Source: Streptomyces sp. NBC_00190 (GTDB taxonomy: Bacteria > Actinomycetota > Actinomycetes > Streptomycetales > Streptomycetaceae). Taken from it: 64,000 bases of DNA. Under the pieces are notes generated by a model, which was given only the letters and a program-made list of their open reading frames with translations, searched no databases and was not told the origin of the DNA. Positions 54,270 through 62,603 of this stretch are shown piece by piece (position 1 is the stretch's first letter; each line of letters opens with the position of its first letter). Where the stretch lies: positions 6,448,001 to 6,512,000 of the forward strand of contig NZ_CP108131.1 of NCBI RefSeq assembly GCF_036203305.1, given 5' to 3'. A program made the position numbers and the translations under genes.

Positions 54270-55497
54270 GGCGGGCTCCGTCGGGGGTGGTTCGGTTCGT
54301 GCGGGTTGTGGTGAGTCCTGCGGCCCGGGGGCGGGGGCGCGGGGTCCCGATCTCGCGGAGCCGGGCTGTGGCTCGTGAGACCAGGGCACGGTCGGTGAGC
54401 AGAGGCAATCCGCGGGCGCGGGCCGGCCGGGCACGGGCGAAGGCGGCCAGATAGCCGGGCCGGGCGGCAACCCGGTACTGGGGAACAACCCAGAACCCGT
54501 CGTCGTACGGCGGGTCGGCGGGGACCGGGCGGGCGGAGCGGCCTAGGAATACGGGATGGGCCCAGTCCTTGACGTCGATGGCCCAGCGGTGCCCGTCGGG
54601 GAACGTGACCAGCAGGTCGTAGGCGTCGTACCCGGGCCACATCCGCACATCGAGACCCAGGTCGAGCAGCTGTCGCTCCAGATCGGCCTCGGCCCGTCCC
54701 GGCCCGGTGACGAACTGCCTCAGAGGGCGCTCGAGTTGGACGGGCCGTCCGGTCGTCGCCCGTTCCAGTCGCCGTCCCAGCGGCGCCGGCCCGGTCCGGC
54801 GGCAGCGGTCCCGTTCGCACCACCATGAGCCGTCGCGTACGGGAACCAGCAGGGTGAGGCAGCGCCCGCAGGTGGTGTAGTGGTCGTTGCGGAGGTAGCT
54901 GTCGGGCACGTCCTGGTAGATTCGCATGATCAGTTCGTGGACGGGTTCGAGGACCAGATCTCCACCGAGAGCGGACAGTTCGGCGACGGTGAGCACCGGG
55001 CGCCGCACGAGGAGCCTCCTGAACTCTGTGTACGCCTCCTCCTCGCCGTGCTCCCGGCACAGCCTCAGCGCGGTGTGCACGATCATGCGGTCGCGGAACC
55101 GGGCGGCGGTGTCGGGACAGCGCTCGGCCCACTCGTGGCACAGGTCACCGGGCCTCCCCGACACCGGGTCGAGAAGCATGTCCTGCGGACCTGCCGCGTC
55201 GGCGGGCAGGTCGAGGGGCCACTCGGCGAGGGGCAGGGTGCGGCAGCGGTCGATCAGCTCGGCGAGCGACGCGGGTGGTTCCTCACCGCGCACGAGGCAG
55301 GCGAGAGCCGTGCGGTCCAGCGCACGCTGGGCCTCGGCGGGATAGGGCAGGGTGAAGGACTCCAGGCCGGCGGTGTCCTCCAAGATGAGCAGCGCCTGGG
55401 CGAGCGTCTTCAGCAAGGGCACGCCCTCGTGGGCGGCCCACTCGTCGGCGGGCAGTGGCAGGAAGTCGTCGCTCATGGGGGCGCTCGGGCGGGTCAT
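54262..55497 (-). CDS. REase-fold nuclease with zinc ribbon, partner of pPIWI-RE
   Basis: A 411-residue protein. The N-terminal ~200 residues are helical and family-specific, possibly the pPIWI_RE_Z-type region. Then comes a zinc ribbon (CGRC near 210, CERDRC near 226). The C-terminal half holds the restriction-endonuclease core: LDVRMWPGYDAYDLLVTF gives the first Asp, and RWAIDVKDW gives the D-x-K pair (about 305-308), with a following QYRVAARP strand. This is the PD-(D/E)XK arrangement of the REase in the three-gene pPIWI-RE system. The start ATG overlaps the stop of the upstream nuclease (ATGA at 55494-55497). Confidence 0.8.
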   Translation of the reverse strand: MTRPSAPMSDDFLPLPADEWAAHEGVPLLKTLAQALLILEDTAGLESFTLPYPAEAQRALDRTALACLVRGEEPPASLAELIDRCRTLPLAEWPLDLPADAAGPQDMLLDPVSGRPGDLCHEWAERCPDTAARFRDRMIVHTALRLCREHGEEEAYTEFRRLLVRRPVLTVAELSALGGDLVLEPVHELIMRIYQDVPDSYLRNDHYTTCGRCLTLLVPVRDGSWWCERDRCRRTGPAPLGRRLERATTGRPVQLERPLRQFVTGPGRAEADLERQLLDLGLDVRMWPGYDAYDLLVTFPDGHRWAIDVKDWAHPVFLGRSARPVPADPPYDDGFWVVPQYRVAARPGYLAAFARARPARARGLPLLTDRALVSRATARLREIGTPRPRPRAAGLTTTRTNRTTPDGARHA

Positions 55498-57146
55498 GCC
55501 GCACCGTCCACGGTTTTGGTGCGTTCGCGGCCCGTGGCGCACCAGCCGTGAACGTCGCATGCACGGCAGTCGGTCCCGGAGGAGGGCGCGGCCTGATAGC
55601 CGCGGTCGGCGGCCCAGTCGGCAACGAGCTCGCGGAGCAGCGCACGGGCACGGCCGACGGTACGCGAGTCGTGGGGGTCGAGCTCTTCGAGGCGGGCACC
55701 GTCGGGGCGCAGCACCTCCAGTTCGATGCGGGAGCGGAGGGCGTCGCCGCCGAGGACGCCTCCTTCGACAAGGAGGACGGCGAGGGCCAGTTGCGGGTAC
55801 TGCCGCATCAGCCCTCCGGCGTGGGTGTAGCTGCTCGTGGTCGTCTTGGTCTCGCGGACCACCACGCCGCCCCGGTCGGTGTGGATCAGGTCGCAGTCCG
55901 CGACGAGCACCACGTCGGCCTGTGGGTCGTAGGCGACGATCCGCCGTTGCGGTTCGACCGTCTCGTGATCGGCCAGTCCGTCGAAGGGGCAGTGGGCCCG
56001 GTGCTGGCGGAGCATGGCGAGGGCTTCGTACTGCTCGTCGGCTGTGAGACCGGGTAGATGCTCGGGGAGGGGCACCGCACGGCAGGATCCACGGGCGGGA
56101 TCTGCATGCCGCCCGTTCAGCCAGGCGTCAACCGCCCGTCCCCGGCGGATGGCAGCGCTCTCAGTGCGTCCGTCGCGGAGCTTGAGTACGCGGGTGGCGT
56201 GGTACTGCTCGGCGCAGTTCCCGTAGGCCCGAAGGTCGCTGACGGACAGACTGCGGCGTTTCCGTGGAGTGGCGGCCACGCCGAGGAGTCCCGGAACCCG
56301 GGGGACGGCCACGCAGTCGGGCAGTCCCACACAGCGGACGCAGTCGGCGCTCGGGCGGGCCTCGGTGGCGTCGGCGAGGTCGGCCATCGAGGCAGCGACC
56401 TCGGCTCTCAGATAGCGATGTTCGGTCTCCTCAGCCGTCCAGTCGGCGAGTATTTCCGTACCTCCGTCGGCGAGCCCTACTCCGATCACACGGATCCGCT
56501 CCGGCCGGACGTGAGGTCCGGGGAGGGGAGTGGATGGGGCGCCGAACGGCGTCAGGGAGGGGGCGCCGGTCAGCAGGACGTGGGCGACCGCGGCGATCTC
56601 CACCGCCGGCCTGTCCCGCTTCACCGTGCCCAGGGAAGGGATCCAGATCTCGCGTACGCGCCCGTCCCGCGAGGCGTACCCTCGCCCCCACACGGTGCGT
56701 TCGTACTGCGTCACCCCGCGGGCATCCGGCTGCGCCAGCTTCTTGCTCCCGGCGACCCAGGCAGGGGCGACCGGCAGGAGGGGGGACTGGCCTGCTGCGC
56801 CTTGCGCAGCTTCCCGGTCGGTCCTGGCGGTCAGGTAGTGGTGGGCGGCCTCGCGGGCCCAGGCCACATGGACTGGGGTGCACTTGCGCAAGTTCGCCGG
56901 ATCCGCCGCAGCCTCGACGAGGCTCCGGCCGCCGTGTTCGACAGCGTCGAGGAGAGCGAAGAACGGCTTGAAGGAGAAGTCTTCGACCGGCTTGGCAGGG
57001 AGACGTCCTGGGGCTTTGACCAGGGCCCTGGCTCGCAGTGCGCGGCCCAGTGGGCAGCCGGCAGGGTCGGGCCGCACCAGCGAGGCGCCGATCCGCAGCA
57101 GGGTGCTGTCCCCGATGGAGTGTGGCGGCTTGCGGAACGCGGTCAT
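55494..57146 (-). CDS. RecB/Cas4-like PD-(D/E)XK nuclease with Cys cluster, first gene of the operon
   Basis: A 550-residue nuclease. The last 250 residues follow the PDDEXK_1 plan: LSVSDLRAYGNCAEQYHATR (with the Cys that opens the cluster), VLVADCDLIHTDRGGVVVRE and the E-x-K of VRETKTTT (Glu433, Lys435), then three more Cys in CRACDVHGWC. Four Cys placed so usually hold a 4Fe-4S cluster, as in AddB, Cas4 and DNA2. The N-terminal half has another Cys set (CVRCVGLPDC) and no known domain. GAGGAG lies 7 bases before the ATG. Published pPIWI-RE loci are described as three genes, so this fourth, coupled nuclease is notable. Confidence 0.82.
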   Translation of the reverse strand: MTAFRKPPHSIGDSTLLRIGASLVRPDPAGCPLGRALRARALVKAPGRLPAKPVEDFSFKPFFALLDAVEHGGRSLVEAAADPANLRKCTPVHVAWAREAAHHYLTARTDREAAQGAAGQSPLLPVAPAWVAGSKKLAQPDARGVTQYERTVWGRGYASRDGRVREIWIPSLGTVKRDRPAVEIAAVAHVLLTGAPSLTPFGAPSTPLPGPHVRPERIRVIGVGLADGGTEILADWTAEETEHRYLRAEVAASMADLADATEARPSADCVRCVGLPDCVAVPRVPGLLGVAATPRKRRSLSVSDLRAYGNCAEQYHATRVLKLRDGRTESAAIRRGRAVDAWLNGRHADPARGSCRAVPLPEHLPGLTADEQYEALAMLRQHRAHCPFDGLADHETVEPQRRIVAYDPQADVVLVADCDLIHTDRGGVVVRETKTTTSSYTHAGGLMRQYPQLALAVLLVEGGVLGGDALRSRIELEVLRPDGARLEELDPHDSRTVGRARALLRELVADWAADRGYQAAPSSGTDCRACDVHGWCATGRERTKTVDGAA

Positions 57147-57307
57147 GGGCCGCTCCTCGTGGCTGGTCGTCGGATGATCCCTCGGTCGACTCTGAAAGGA
57201 ACCATGGCGCGCTGTTGTGAACAAAGTCAAGCGATGCCATGAAGGTGCGTCAGTTTCCGCTACTCTGTGCCTCGGTCTGGATCACCCAGGAACGGGGAGG
57301 CGTTCAC
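57147..57307. promoter_or_regulatory. Divergent promoter of the pPIWI-RE operon and the kinase, with shared 13-bp element
   Basis: This 161-bp gap separates the leftward nuclease start from the rightward kinase start. AACAAAGTCAAGC (57220-57232) is identical to the - strand sequence at 61041-61029 ahead of the methylase gene. Read leftwards it contains TTGACT, a good -35 for the operon, with a weak -10 17-18 bases on. For the kinase, TACTCT near 57258-57263 could serve as -10. Confidence 0.55.
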
Positions 57308-58864
57308 GTGGAGCGCGGCAAGATCATTGATGAACGTTTCCGGATCGACGGAACCCCCTCCGTGGGCGGGATGGGTGCGGTATGTCGTGCGATCGACCTG
57401 ACCGACGATTCCGTTGTCGCCGTCAAGTTCCTCATTCCCGACGCCGCAAGGTCTGCCCTGGACGCCTGGAGCGTCGAGCCGACGCTCACAGAGTTGCGGC
57501 GCTTCGAGCGAGAGATTGCTTTGTACGAGCGTCTGGGTGGTGCAGGCGTCCCGTTCCTGGTGCACCACGGTCGTTTCCGGGTCCGCCCCTATCTGGTTAT
57601 GCAGTACATCGAGGGAACTGACCTGCGGAAATACCTGAATACGAACTGCAGGCACGTCGGAGTGGCGGTCTCCGTCGCTTTCCAGATCCTGGAGACCCTG
57701 GCCCGAGTGCACGAAGCGGACACGGTGCACCGTGACGTCAAGCCCCACAACATCCTCCTGGAGGATGCCACCGGTCGCGCCTACCTGGGCGACTTCGGCA
57801 TCGCCCTGCTCACCGATCACGACGCGACCCGGTACACCGAGGGGCAGACCCCGGGCACCATGGGGTACAAGGCCCCGGAGGTCCTCGACGGGGAGGAGAA
57901 CCCCACGGGTGCGGCGGATGTCTATGCCGTAGCCTGCCTGTTCTTCGAACTGGCGGCAGGCCGGCCGGTCTTCGTCCACCCGGCCAGTGACATCCAGATG
58001 GCGCAGGCCCATTTGCATGAACCACCGCCCCGTCTCGACCGGGTTCTGCCTGGCTTCCCTTCCCGGCTGGCCGACCTGGTCGACTGGATGCTCGCCAAGG
58101 ACCCTGCTCGGCGTCCTTCCGCGCGCAGCGCCGCCGAGGCGTTGCGGCCGTACCTGCCCCAGCCCGACGACCCCGAGCCGGTCCCGGCGGTCTACCCTGA
58201 CCTCACTCTTCCCTTCCGTCGCCCGGCACCCTTGGCTCGTCACGAGTCGAGGCGCGGCGCGCGTTCGGGGGGCCGCTCCCGGATTCGGCGCCCCGGGGGT
58301 GCCGTCGACCGGGACGGCCTCCAGCATGCCCTCGCCACTGCGTACGACGAGATCCACGGCGCTGGCTCAGTGCCGGGTCCGGTGGCCAACCGGCTGACAG
58401 ACTTGCTTTCTCCGGCGCAGAGGCGCTGGGGAGTGTTCGATCCCGATGTGCTCACGGCGCGCGTCCTTGTCGCTGACCGGGAGCGGATTCACCATGAAGG
58501 AGTCGGCGCGGACAAGCGGTACCGGGACGTCGTCCGTGACCTGAGGGGCGTGGCTCAGCCCGGCGAGTCGGCTTTCGCGGCGCTCCTCGCGGCCCGCCTG
58601 GGGTTGGTGGAGTGCCGAGCATCGGAGATGGGCCTGCCCGGCCAACGGGACGAGGCTCTCGCCGAGTGGGCGCAATGCGCGGCGCAGGTCTGCCACGCTC
58701 CTGTAGACGGACTCCTAGGGCAGCAGCATCTGCTGTCGCTCATCCGGGAGCTCGCTGCGTTCATGGCCGAGTGCCCGGAGACGGACTGCTCGCACTCCGA
58801 CTGTCGTCCCCCGGAACTGATCGAAGTCGTTCTGAACGGCTTGTCGGACGCCGGTCAGGGCTGA
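57308..58864 (+). CDS. Cytosolic Ser/Thr protein kinase of the defence island
   Basis: A 518-residue kinase. The Hanks domain (about 1-280) is complete: SVGGMGAVCRA, VAVKFL (Lys40), TVHRDVKPHNILL (Asp143, Lys145), LGDFGIALL (Asp162), MGYKAPEVLDG and DVYAVACLFFELAAG. The remaining 230 residues have no membrane helix and no family I know; they include a helical repeat-like end with Cys (CPETDCSHSDC). The GTG start has GGGGAGG 7 bases upstream. It diverges from the pPIWI-RE operon and ends 10 bases from the stop of the methylase-like gene. A phage-sensing or regulatory role, as for Stk2-like kinases, is inference. Confidence 0.85.
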   Translation: MERGKIIDERFRIDGTPSVGGMGAVCRAIDLTDDSVVAVKFLIPDAARSALDAWSVEPTLTELRRFEREIALYERLGGAGVPFLVHHGRFRVRPYLVMQYIEGTDLRKYLNTNCRHVGVAVSVAFQILETLARVHEADTVHRDVKPHNILLEDATGRAYLGDFGIALLTDHDATRYTEGQTPGTMGYKAPEVLDGEENPTGAADVYAVACLFFELAAGRPVFVHPASDIQMAQAHLHEPPPRLDRVLPGFPSRLADLVDWMLAKDPARRPSARSAAEALRPYLPQPDDPEPVPAVYPDLTLPFRRPAPLARHESRRGARSGGRSRIRRPGGAVDRDGLQHALATAYDEIHGAGSVPGPVANRLTDLLSPAQRRWGVFDPDVLTARVLVADRERIHHEGVGADKRYRDVVRDLRGVAQPGESAFAALLAARLGLVECRASEMGLPGQRDEALAEWAQCAAQVCHAPVDGLLGQQHLLSLIRELAAFMAECPETDCSHSDCRPPELIEVVLNGLSDAGQG

Positions 58865-58874
58865 GCCGCCACGC

Positions 58875-60956
58875 TCAGCGGTACTCCAGACGCCCCGTCG
58901 CCAAGAGCGCGGACAGCCCGTCGCTCAGCTCTCGTCCGACGCCCCCAAATTCCGCGAGTGCCTTTTCCATCTCGACCAGCTTCCTGTGCACTTCGCCGTA
59001 CGCCTGCTGTTCTTGCAGCGGCAGCCGCAGCGCGTGGAGTCGGCGGACGTCAACCCGCGAGGCGTTCGAAGCGTGGGCGCCGGCTCGCCTGGCATTCGAC
59101 CTCTCCCGCAAGCAGGCAGCGAGGAACCACGGGTCGAGGCGGTCTGGATCGACCCGGAGGCGGTACACGTGGTGGCCGAGAGCTCGCGGAGCGGCCGTCT
59201 CGACCCATGCGTCGAAGCCGTGTGCCGTGGCGACGACGATCACGTCACCGAACGATGTCAGCGGGAACAGCCCGTCCTGGTCCGCTTGTTCGGCGGCAGT
59301 ACGGTCGAGCCACTGCTGTTCTTCCGGGCCGATCGCGAGGAGGCCCGTGACCAGTCCGACCCCGTCGTCCGGGACGTCGCCCCGCCGTACCGTTTCCTCC
59401 GGCAAGGCGCTGCCGGAGAGGATGCTGAGGGCCTTCGCCTGTTCTAGTTCGGCGACGCTCACGGTTCCGTGACTGACGGCGTCCTGCACCGCAGAGAGTT
59501 CGCGCAGGGACCTCCCCGCGTCCTGGGTGGCGAGCAGCCCCTTCTCGTACCGGGTCCACAGGCGCCGCAGGTCCACCGGCCTCGTCGGTCCAGCAGCCGC
59601 GGCGTGCCGGGCCGGGGTGAGGTCGGTTTCCTCGCCTAGCAGGTCGGTCACTGGAACGGACACGCTGCCAGGCCCCTCACCGCCCTGAAGCGCGGTGAGA
59701 ACCCGGTCTCCTATCGCATCCCAGTCGATGGCCGGTAGGCGGGAGGCCGAGACTGTGGATGGTGTGTGGCGGCAGTCCGACGTGTCCACCAGGACCACCG
59801 AGTCTGGGGAGCGCGGCGCGGGTGCGGCGAGGACCCACAGGTGGAGTCCAATTCCGTAGGGCGGCGCGGCCCCGGCAGGCAGAGCGACCACCGCGCGGAT
59901 CACACCAGCCCGGAGCAGACCTGCACGGATGCGGCGCCCGGCCCGGCGGGCGGCCACCCCCGGAGGCAGGAGGACCACGGCCACACCGCCATAGCCGGTG
60001 ACGCTGGCGCCCTTGCCTTCATCCAGCATGGAGACGATGTGCTGGACCCAGGCCAGTTCCGATTCCGTGCGGGGTGGTTGTCCGTACGTCCAGCGCTGGT
60101 CCGTGGCGAGTTCCGTGTGGCCCCAGTCGCGTTCGTTGGCAGGCGGATTGCAGAGTACGACGTCGACCGGTTCGGACGGCGGGCCGATGGTGTTCCGCAG
60201 CGTGTCCGTGGCGGTGACCGAGATCAACGCCTGCTGTCCGGTTTCCAGGATCAGCCTGGCATCTGCGACCGAGGATAGAACCGGGTCGGCATCGTTCCCT
60301 AGAAGCCCAAGAGGGCGGGGCTCGCTCCCGCCCGCTTCTGGTTCGGACCATCGGCGGGCCGCGGCGAGCAGCAGTGTGCCGGTGCCGCAGGCGGGATCGG
60401 CCACCGTCCGCACCGGGTCCGCGCCGCGCACCTCAGCCGCGATGGCAGCCATCAGGGTGGCGAGCGGGGCCGGCGTGGTGGCGATCTGCCGGACGTGCGT
60501 GCCCAGCCACCGGTCGAGCAGGAACCGGAAGGTCTCGGCTCCACCCTCGACACCGGCCATGCGCACGGCCTCGTCCACTAGCGCCTGCTCCGCCGAATCT
60601 AGCGGTACGCCTTGGTCCGCACGGTCAGCAGCCGCATCCTCATCGGCCACCGACGCGTCGGCGAGTTGTTTGCCGAGACCGGCGACGACTCGGCCCATCC
60701 TGTCTCGGTCGCCCAGGTCCGCGACCCGCGGCCACAGCCGTTCCAGCGGACCCGCCGTTGGGGCGATCTTGTCGTTCCGCTTCAGCCATTCCTCGACCGC
60801 CTCCAGGGCGAACTGCGGGCTTGCATCCGTGCCGCCGACCGGTTCGGGAAAGTCCGGGTGTCTGCGCCTCCAGTTGCTCACCGCCGCGCGGCCGACCCCC
60901 GCGAGACGGGCGATCGCCGCCAGGGTTACCGACACTTGATCCGTACGTTGGGCCAT
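58875..60956 (-). CDS. N6-adenine DNA methylase-like protein with N-terminal HTH and HsdS-like C-terminus
   Basis: A 693-residue protein. At the N-terminus is a helix-turn-helix (LAAIARLAGVGRAAVSNWRR, about 13-33). The methylase core has motif I VADPACGTGTLLLAA and motif IV VVLCNPPANERDWG, in which the aromatic residue of NPP(Y/F) is Ala. Further family marks are GGVAVVLLPPGVAARRAGRR and AVVALPAG. The last 150 residues look like half a specificity subunit: FGDVIVVATAHGF, LRVDPDRLDPWFLAACLRER, LRLPLQEQQAYGEVHRKLVE. So it resembles a fused HsdM-HsdS (type IIG/PglX-like) protein without nuclease. GGAGG lies 6 bases before the ATG. It could mark self DNA or only bind it. Confidence 0.85.
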   Translation of the reverse strand: MAQRTDQVSVTLAAIARLAGVGRAAVSNWRRRHPDFPEPVGGTDASPQFALEAVEEWLKRNDKIAPTAGPLERLWPRVADLGDRDRMGRVVAGLGKQLADASVADEDAAADRADQGVPLDSAEQALVDEAVRMAGVEGGAETFRFLLDRWLGTHVRQIATTPAPLATLMAAIAAEVRGADPVRTVADPACGTGTLLLAAARRWSEPEAGGSEPRPLGLLGNDADPVLSSVADARLILETGQQALISVTATDTLRNTIGPPSEPVDVVLCNPPANERDWGHTELATDQRWTYGQPPRTESELAWVQHIVSMLDEGKGASVTGYGGVAVVLLPPGVAARRAGRRIRAGLLRAGVIRAVVALPAGAAPPYGIGLHLWVLAAPAPRSPDSVVLVDTSDCRHTPSTVSASRLPAIDWDAIGDRVLTALQGGEGPGSVSVPVTDLLGEETDLTPARHAAAAGPTRPVDLRRLWTRYEKGLLATQDAGRSLRELSAVQDAVSHGTVSVAELEQAKALSILSGSALPEETVRRGDVPDDGVGLVTGLLAIGPEEQQWLDRTAAEQADQDGLFPLTSFGDVIVVATAHGFDAWVETAAPRALGHHVYRLRVDPDRLDPWFLAACLRERSNARRAGAHASNASRVDVRRLHALRLPLQEQQAYGEVHRKLVEMEKALAEFGGVGRELSDGLSALLATGRLEYR

Positions 60957-61028
60957 CTCGCTCCTCCCGGAACGCCAGGTGTCGGCAGCCGTCCCGCATG
61001 AGCGAAGAGACCCGGCACGCAATCTGTA

Positions 61029-61041
61029 GCTTGACTTTGTT
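61029..61041 (-). promoter_or_regulatory. 13-bp element upstream of the methylase-like gene
   Basis: The - strand reads AACAAAGTCAAGC, identical to 57220-57232. The spacing to the start codon is 72 bases here and 75 bases for the kinase, and orientation to the gene is the same. The surrounding bases are AT-rich (CACTGAA before it), unlike the rest of the island. Confidence 0.55.
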
Positions 61042-61042
61042 T

Positions 61043-61531
61043 TCAGTGTATCGATCCAGGGTGCTGAGCACATCCACCGGTCCGGTGGTCCGACTCGCCC
61101 GCCCGTTGTGCGACACGTGTCTTTCCCGCGCGAGTGCACGCAATGAAGGGCAGGCGCCGCTCAGTGGCCAGGTCGGCGTCTTGAAACCAGCGCAGACTGT
61201 GATCTTGGACGTGCCACACCTGCCGCCATCCGGTCGGGCGCCCGCCGGACACGGCGTCGGCCCCTGCCGGTTCGGTGAGGTGCCCCTCGTTCACCGGCTT
61301 CGCCCCGTGCAGCAACGAGCGGTGACCGGTCAGGCTGTCGTACTCGCTGCCGGTCAGGTCGGCGATCGGGAGCACGGTGTGCAGCGAGCAGGCGAGGGCG
61401 GCCGTGTAGATGATGAGCAGGCTGCGGGTCCCGGGGGAGCGGCCGTGCAGGTGCTTGACTCGGTCGAAACGAGCCGCACGCTCTACCAAGTGACCACGGA
61501 CTTCGGCCTGCCGGCGTGGATCCTGATGCAA
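61043..61531 (-). CDS. Hypothetical protein, doubtful, possibly a remnant
   Basis: The frame would encode 162 residues, from a TTG or a later start, with third positions rich in G and C over most of its length. Sample segments are LLIIYTAALACSLHTVLPIA and GWRQVWHVQDHSLRWFQDAD. I find no motif and no ribosome site. The last 25 codons run into the methylase promoter region and look non-coding. It could be a fragment of an old gene displaced by the island. Confidence 0.3.
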   Translation of the reverse strand: MHQDPRRQAEVRGHLVERAARFDRVKHLHGRSPGTRSLLIIYTAALACSLHTVLPIADLTGSEYDSLTGHRSLLHGAKPVNEGHLTEPAGADAVSGGRPTGWRQVWHVQDHSLRWFQDADLATERRLPFIACTRAGKTRVAQRAGESDHRTGGCAQHPGSIH

Positions 61532-61532
61532 T

Positions 61533-61916
61533 GTGCCACGTGGCTACGACGGCGACGGCGCCGGCCGACTGGGTTCCAAGTGCACCCGGTGGGATGCCAA
61601 GCGCTCCGTCCACTCGGAGAAGAAAGAGGAGTGCTGCAAAGGCGAGTTGCCCGAGAACTGGTACTCCATGACGGGCCCCGAGATCTATCCGATCACCTGT
61701 TCCGAAGGCGACTCCGAGGAAGCCCTCGCTGTCGCGACGGCCAAGCTGTGCCACCAAACACTCTTCTCGTCCGATCGGGCACGCTTCCCCGTGCCGCTCC
61801 ACGCCGCCAAGCAGATGGACCTCGACCACCCGCAGTACCGGCGCACGGCGCCCCCGGAAGAGAAGCCGACTGCCGAGCCGGGCTCTGCTGATCCGACAAC
61901 GTCGACAAAGGAGTAA
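61533..61916 (+). CDS. Hypothetical protein, likely C-terminal remnant
   Basis: The frame opens just after a stop at 61524 and has coding-like base use from its first codons. It encodes 127 residues with five Cys (SKCTRWDAKRSVHSEK, EECCKGELPENWYSM, YPITCSEGD, AKLCHQTLF) and a Pro/Thr-rich tail. The frame lacks a ribosome site at the GTG, so the beginning of the gene seems lost. I do not recognise a family. Confidence 0.35.
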   Translation: MPRGYDGDGAGRLGSKCTRWDAKRSVHSEKKEECCKGELPENWYSMTGPEIYPITCSEGDSEEALAVATAKLCHQTLFSSDRARFPVPLHAAKQMDLDHPQYRRTAPPEEKPTAEPGSADPTTSTKE

Positions 61917-62080
61917 CTGCCTGGGAGGAGGGGAGGATGGGGGTGCCGCCGCCAAGGAGGCAACCCCATTGGGCTTCGTCAGGACGCCCCGTTTCCAAGG
62001 ACCACGATGGCCGAGGCCCAGGAGATCCTTCGGGCTGTTGTGTACGCGCTACCGAGGCCCCTGTCCGGCCCTTCTCCCTG

Positions 62081-62347
62081 ATGCGTCCGGCAGGCCGGCC
62101 GGACCTGACGCTCAACTTCGCCTTGCTCTGCAAGGGCCTGGAGAACACCACCGGAGCCCAGCGTGAGCACCGCTTCGGCCTGCTGCTCAAGCACGCTGAA
62201 GAGGAGGGCACGAACATCGAGCCGATGCAGGACCATCACCTTCCGGTTCGGCTGCCCGCCCCGCGGTGGCTTGGCGCCGGCCTCGGCTGGATCCTGATGG
62301 TCAGGATCGGCATGGACTCGATCGGGGAGGCAGCGCTCCAGCGCTAG
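62081..62347 (+). pseudogene. Coding-like fragment of unknown origin
   Basis: Codon use in this frame looks genuine: FALLCKGLENTTGAQREHRF, LLLKHAEEEGTNIEPMQDHH and a hydrophobic end AGLGWILMVRIGMD. The ATG at 62081 has no ribosome site and the upstream frame is not coding-like. It is probably the tail of a gene cut off during island assembly. Confidence 0.3.
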
Positions 62348-62394
62348 CGACCAAGTGGCTCACGTCCTGATCCCCGCGTGTACGAGCCCCGGCT

Positions 62395-62415
62395 CCACCG
62401 TCGACCCGACGGTGG
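62395..62415 (+). terminator. Hairpin followed by a T-rich run
   Basis: CCACCGTCG (62395-62403) and CGACGGTGG (62407-62415) pair perfectly over 9 bp with a 3-base loop. CGCTTTCTTG follows, so it looks like a classical terminator for a rightward gene that now survives only as the fragment at 62081. Confidence 0.6.
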
Positions 62416-62603
62416 CGCTTTCTTGCGCATCCAGTGGCCAAGAACTGTGGACTCAGATGAGTCTCCACGGTTGAAAATCAGCCACCTCGAAGCACGCCTG
62501 GAGGTACGGCCGAGATGACTAGCGAGCGCATTTTCTGAGACTCCCTCAGCTGGTCAGTCAGGGTGTGTCAGACTGCAATCCGCATATCTTCAGGGGAGGA
62601 AGA

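Noticed and set aside
47495..60956. BREX, DISARM or ordinary type I restriction system
   Set aside because: There is no PglZ, BrxC, DrmA/B or HsdR gene; the large protein fits pPIWI-RE and the methylase-like gene stands alone.
62395..62415. tRNA or attachment site at the hairpin
   Set aside because: Only one stem is present, with no cloverleaf arms and no direct repeat found elsewhere in the window.
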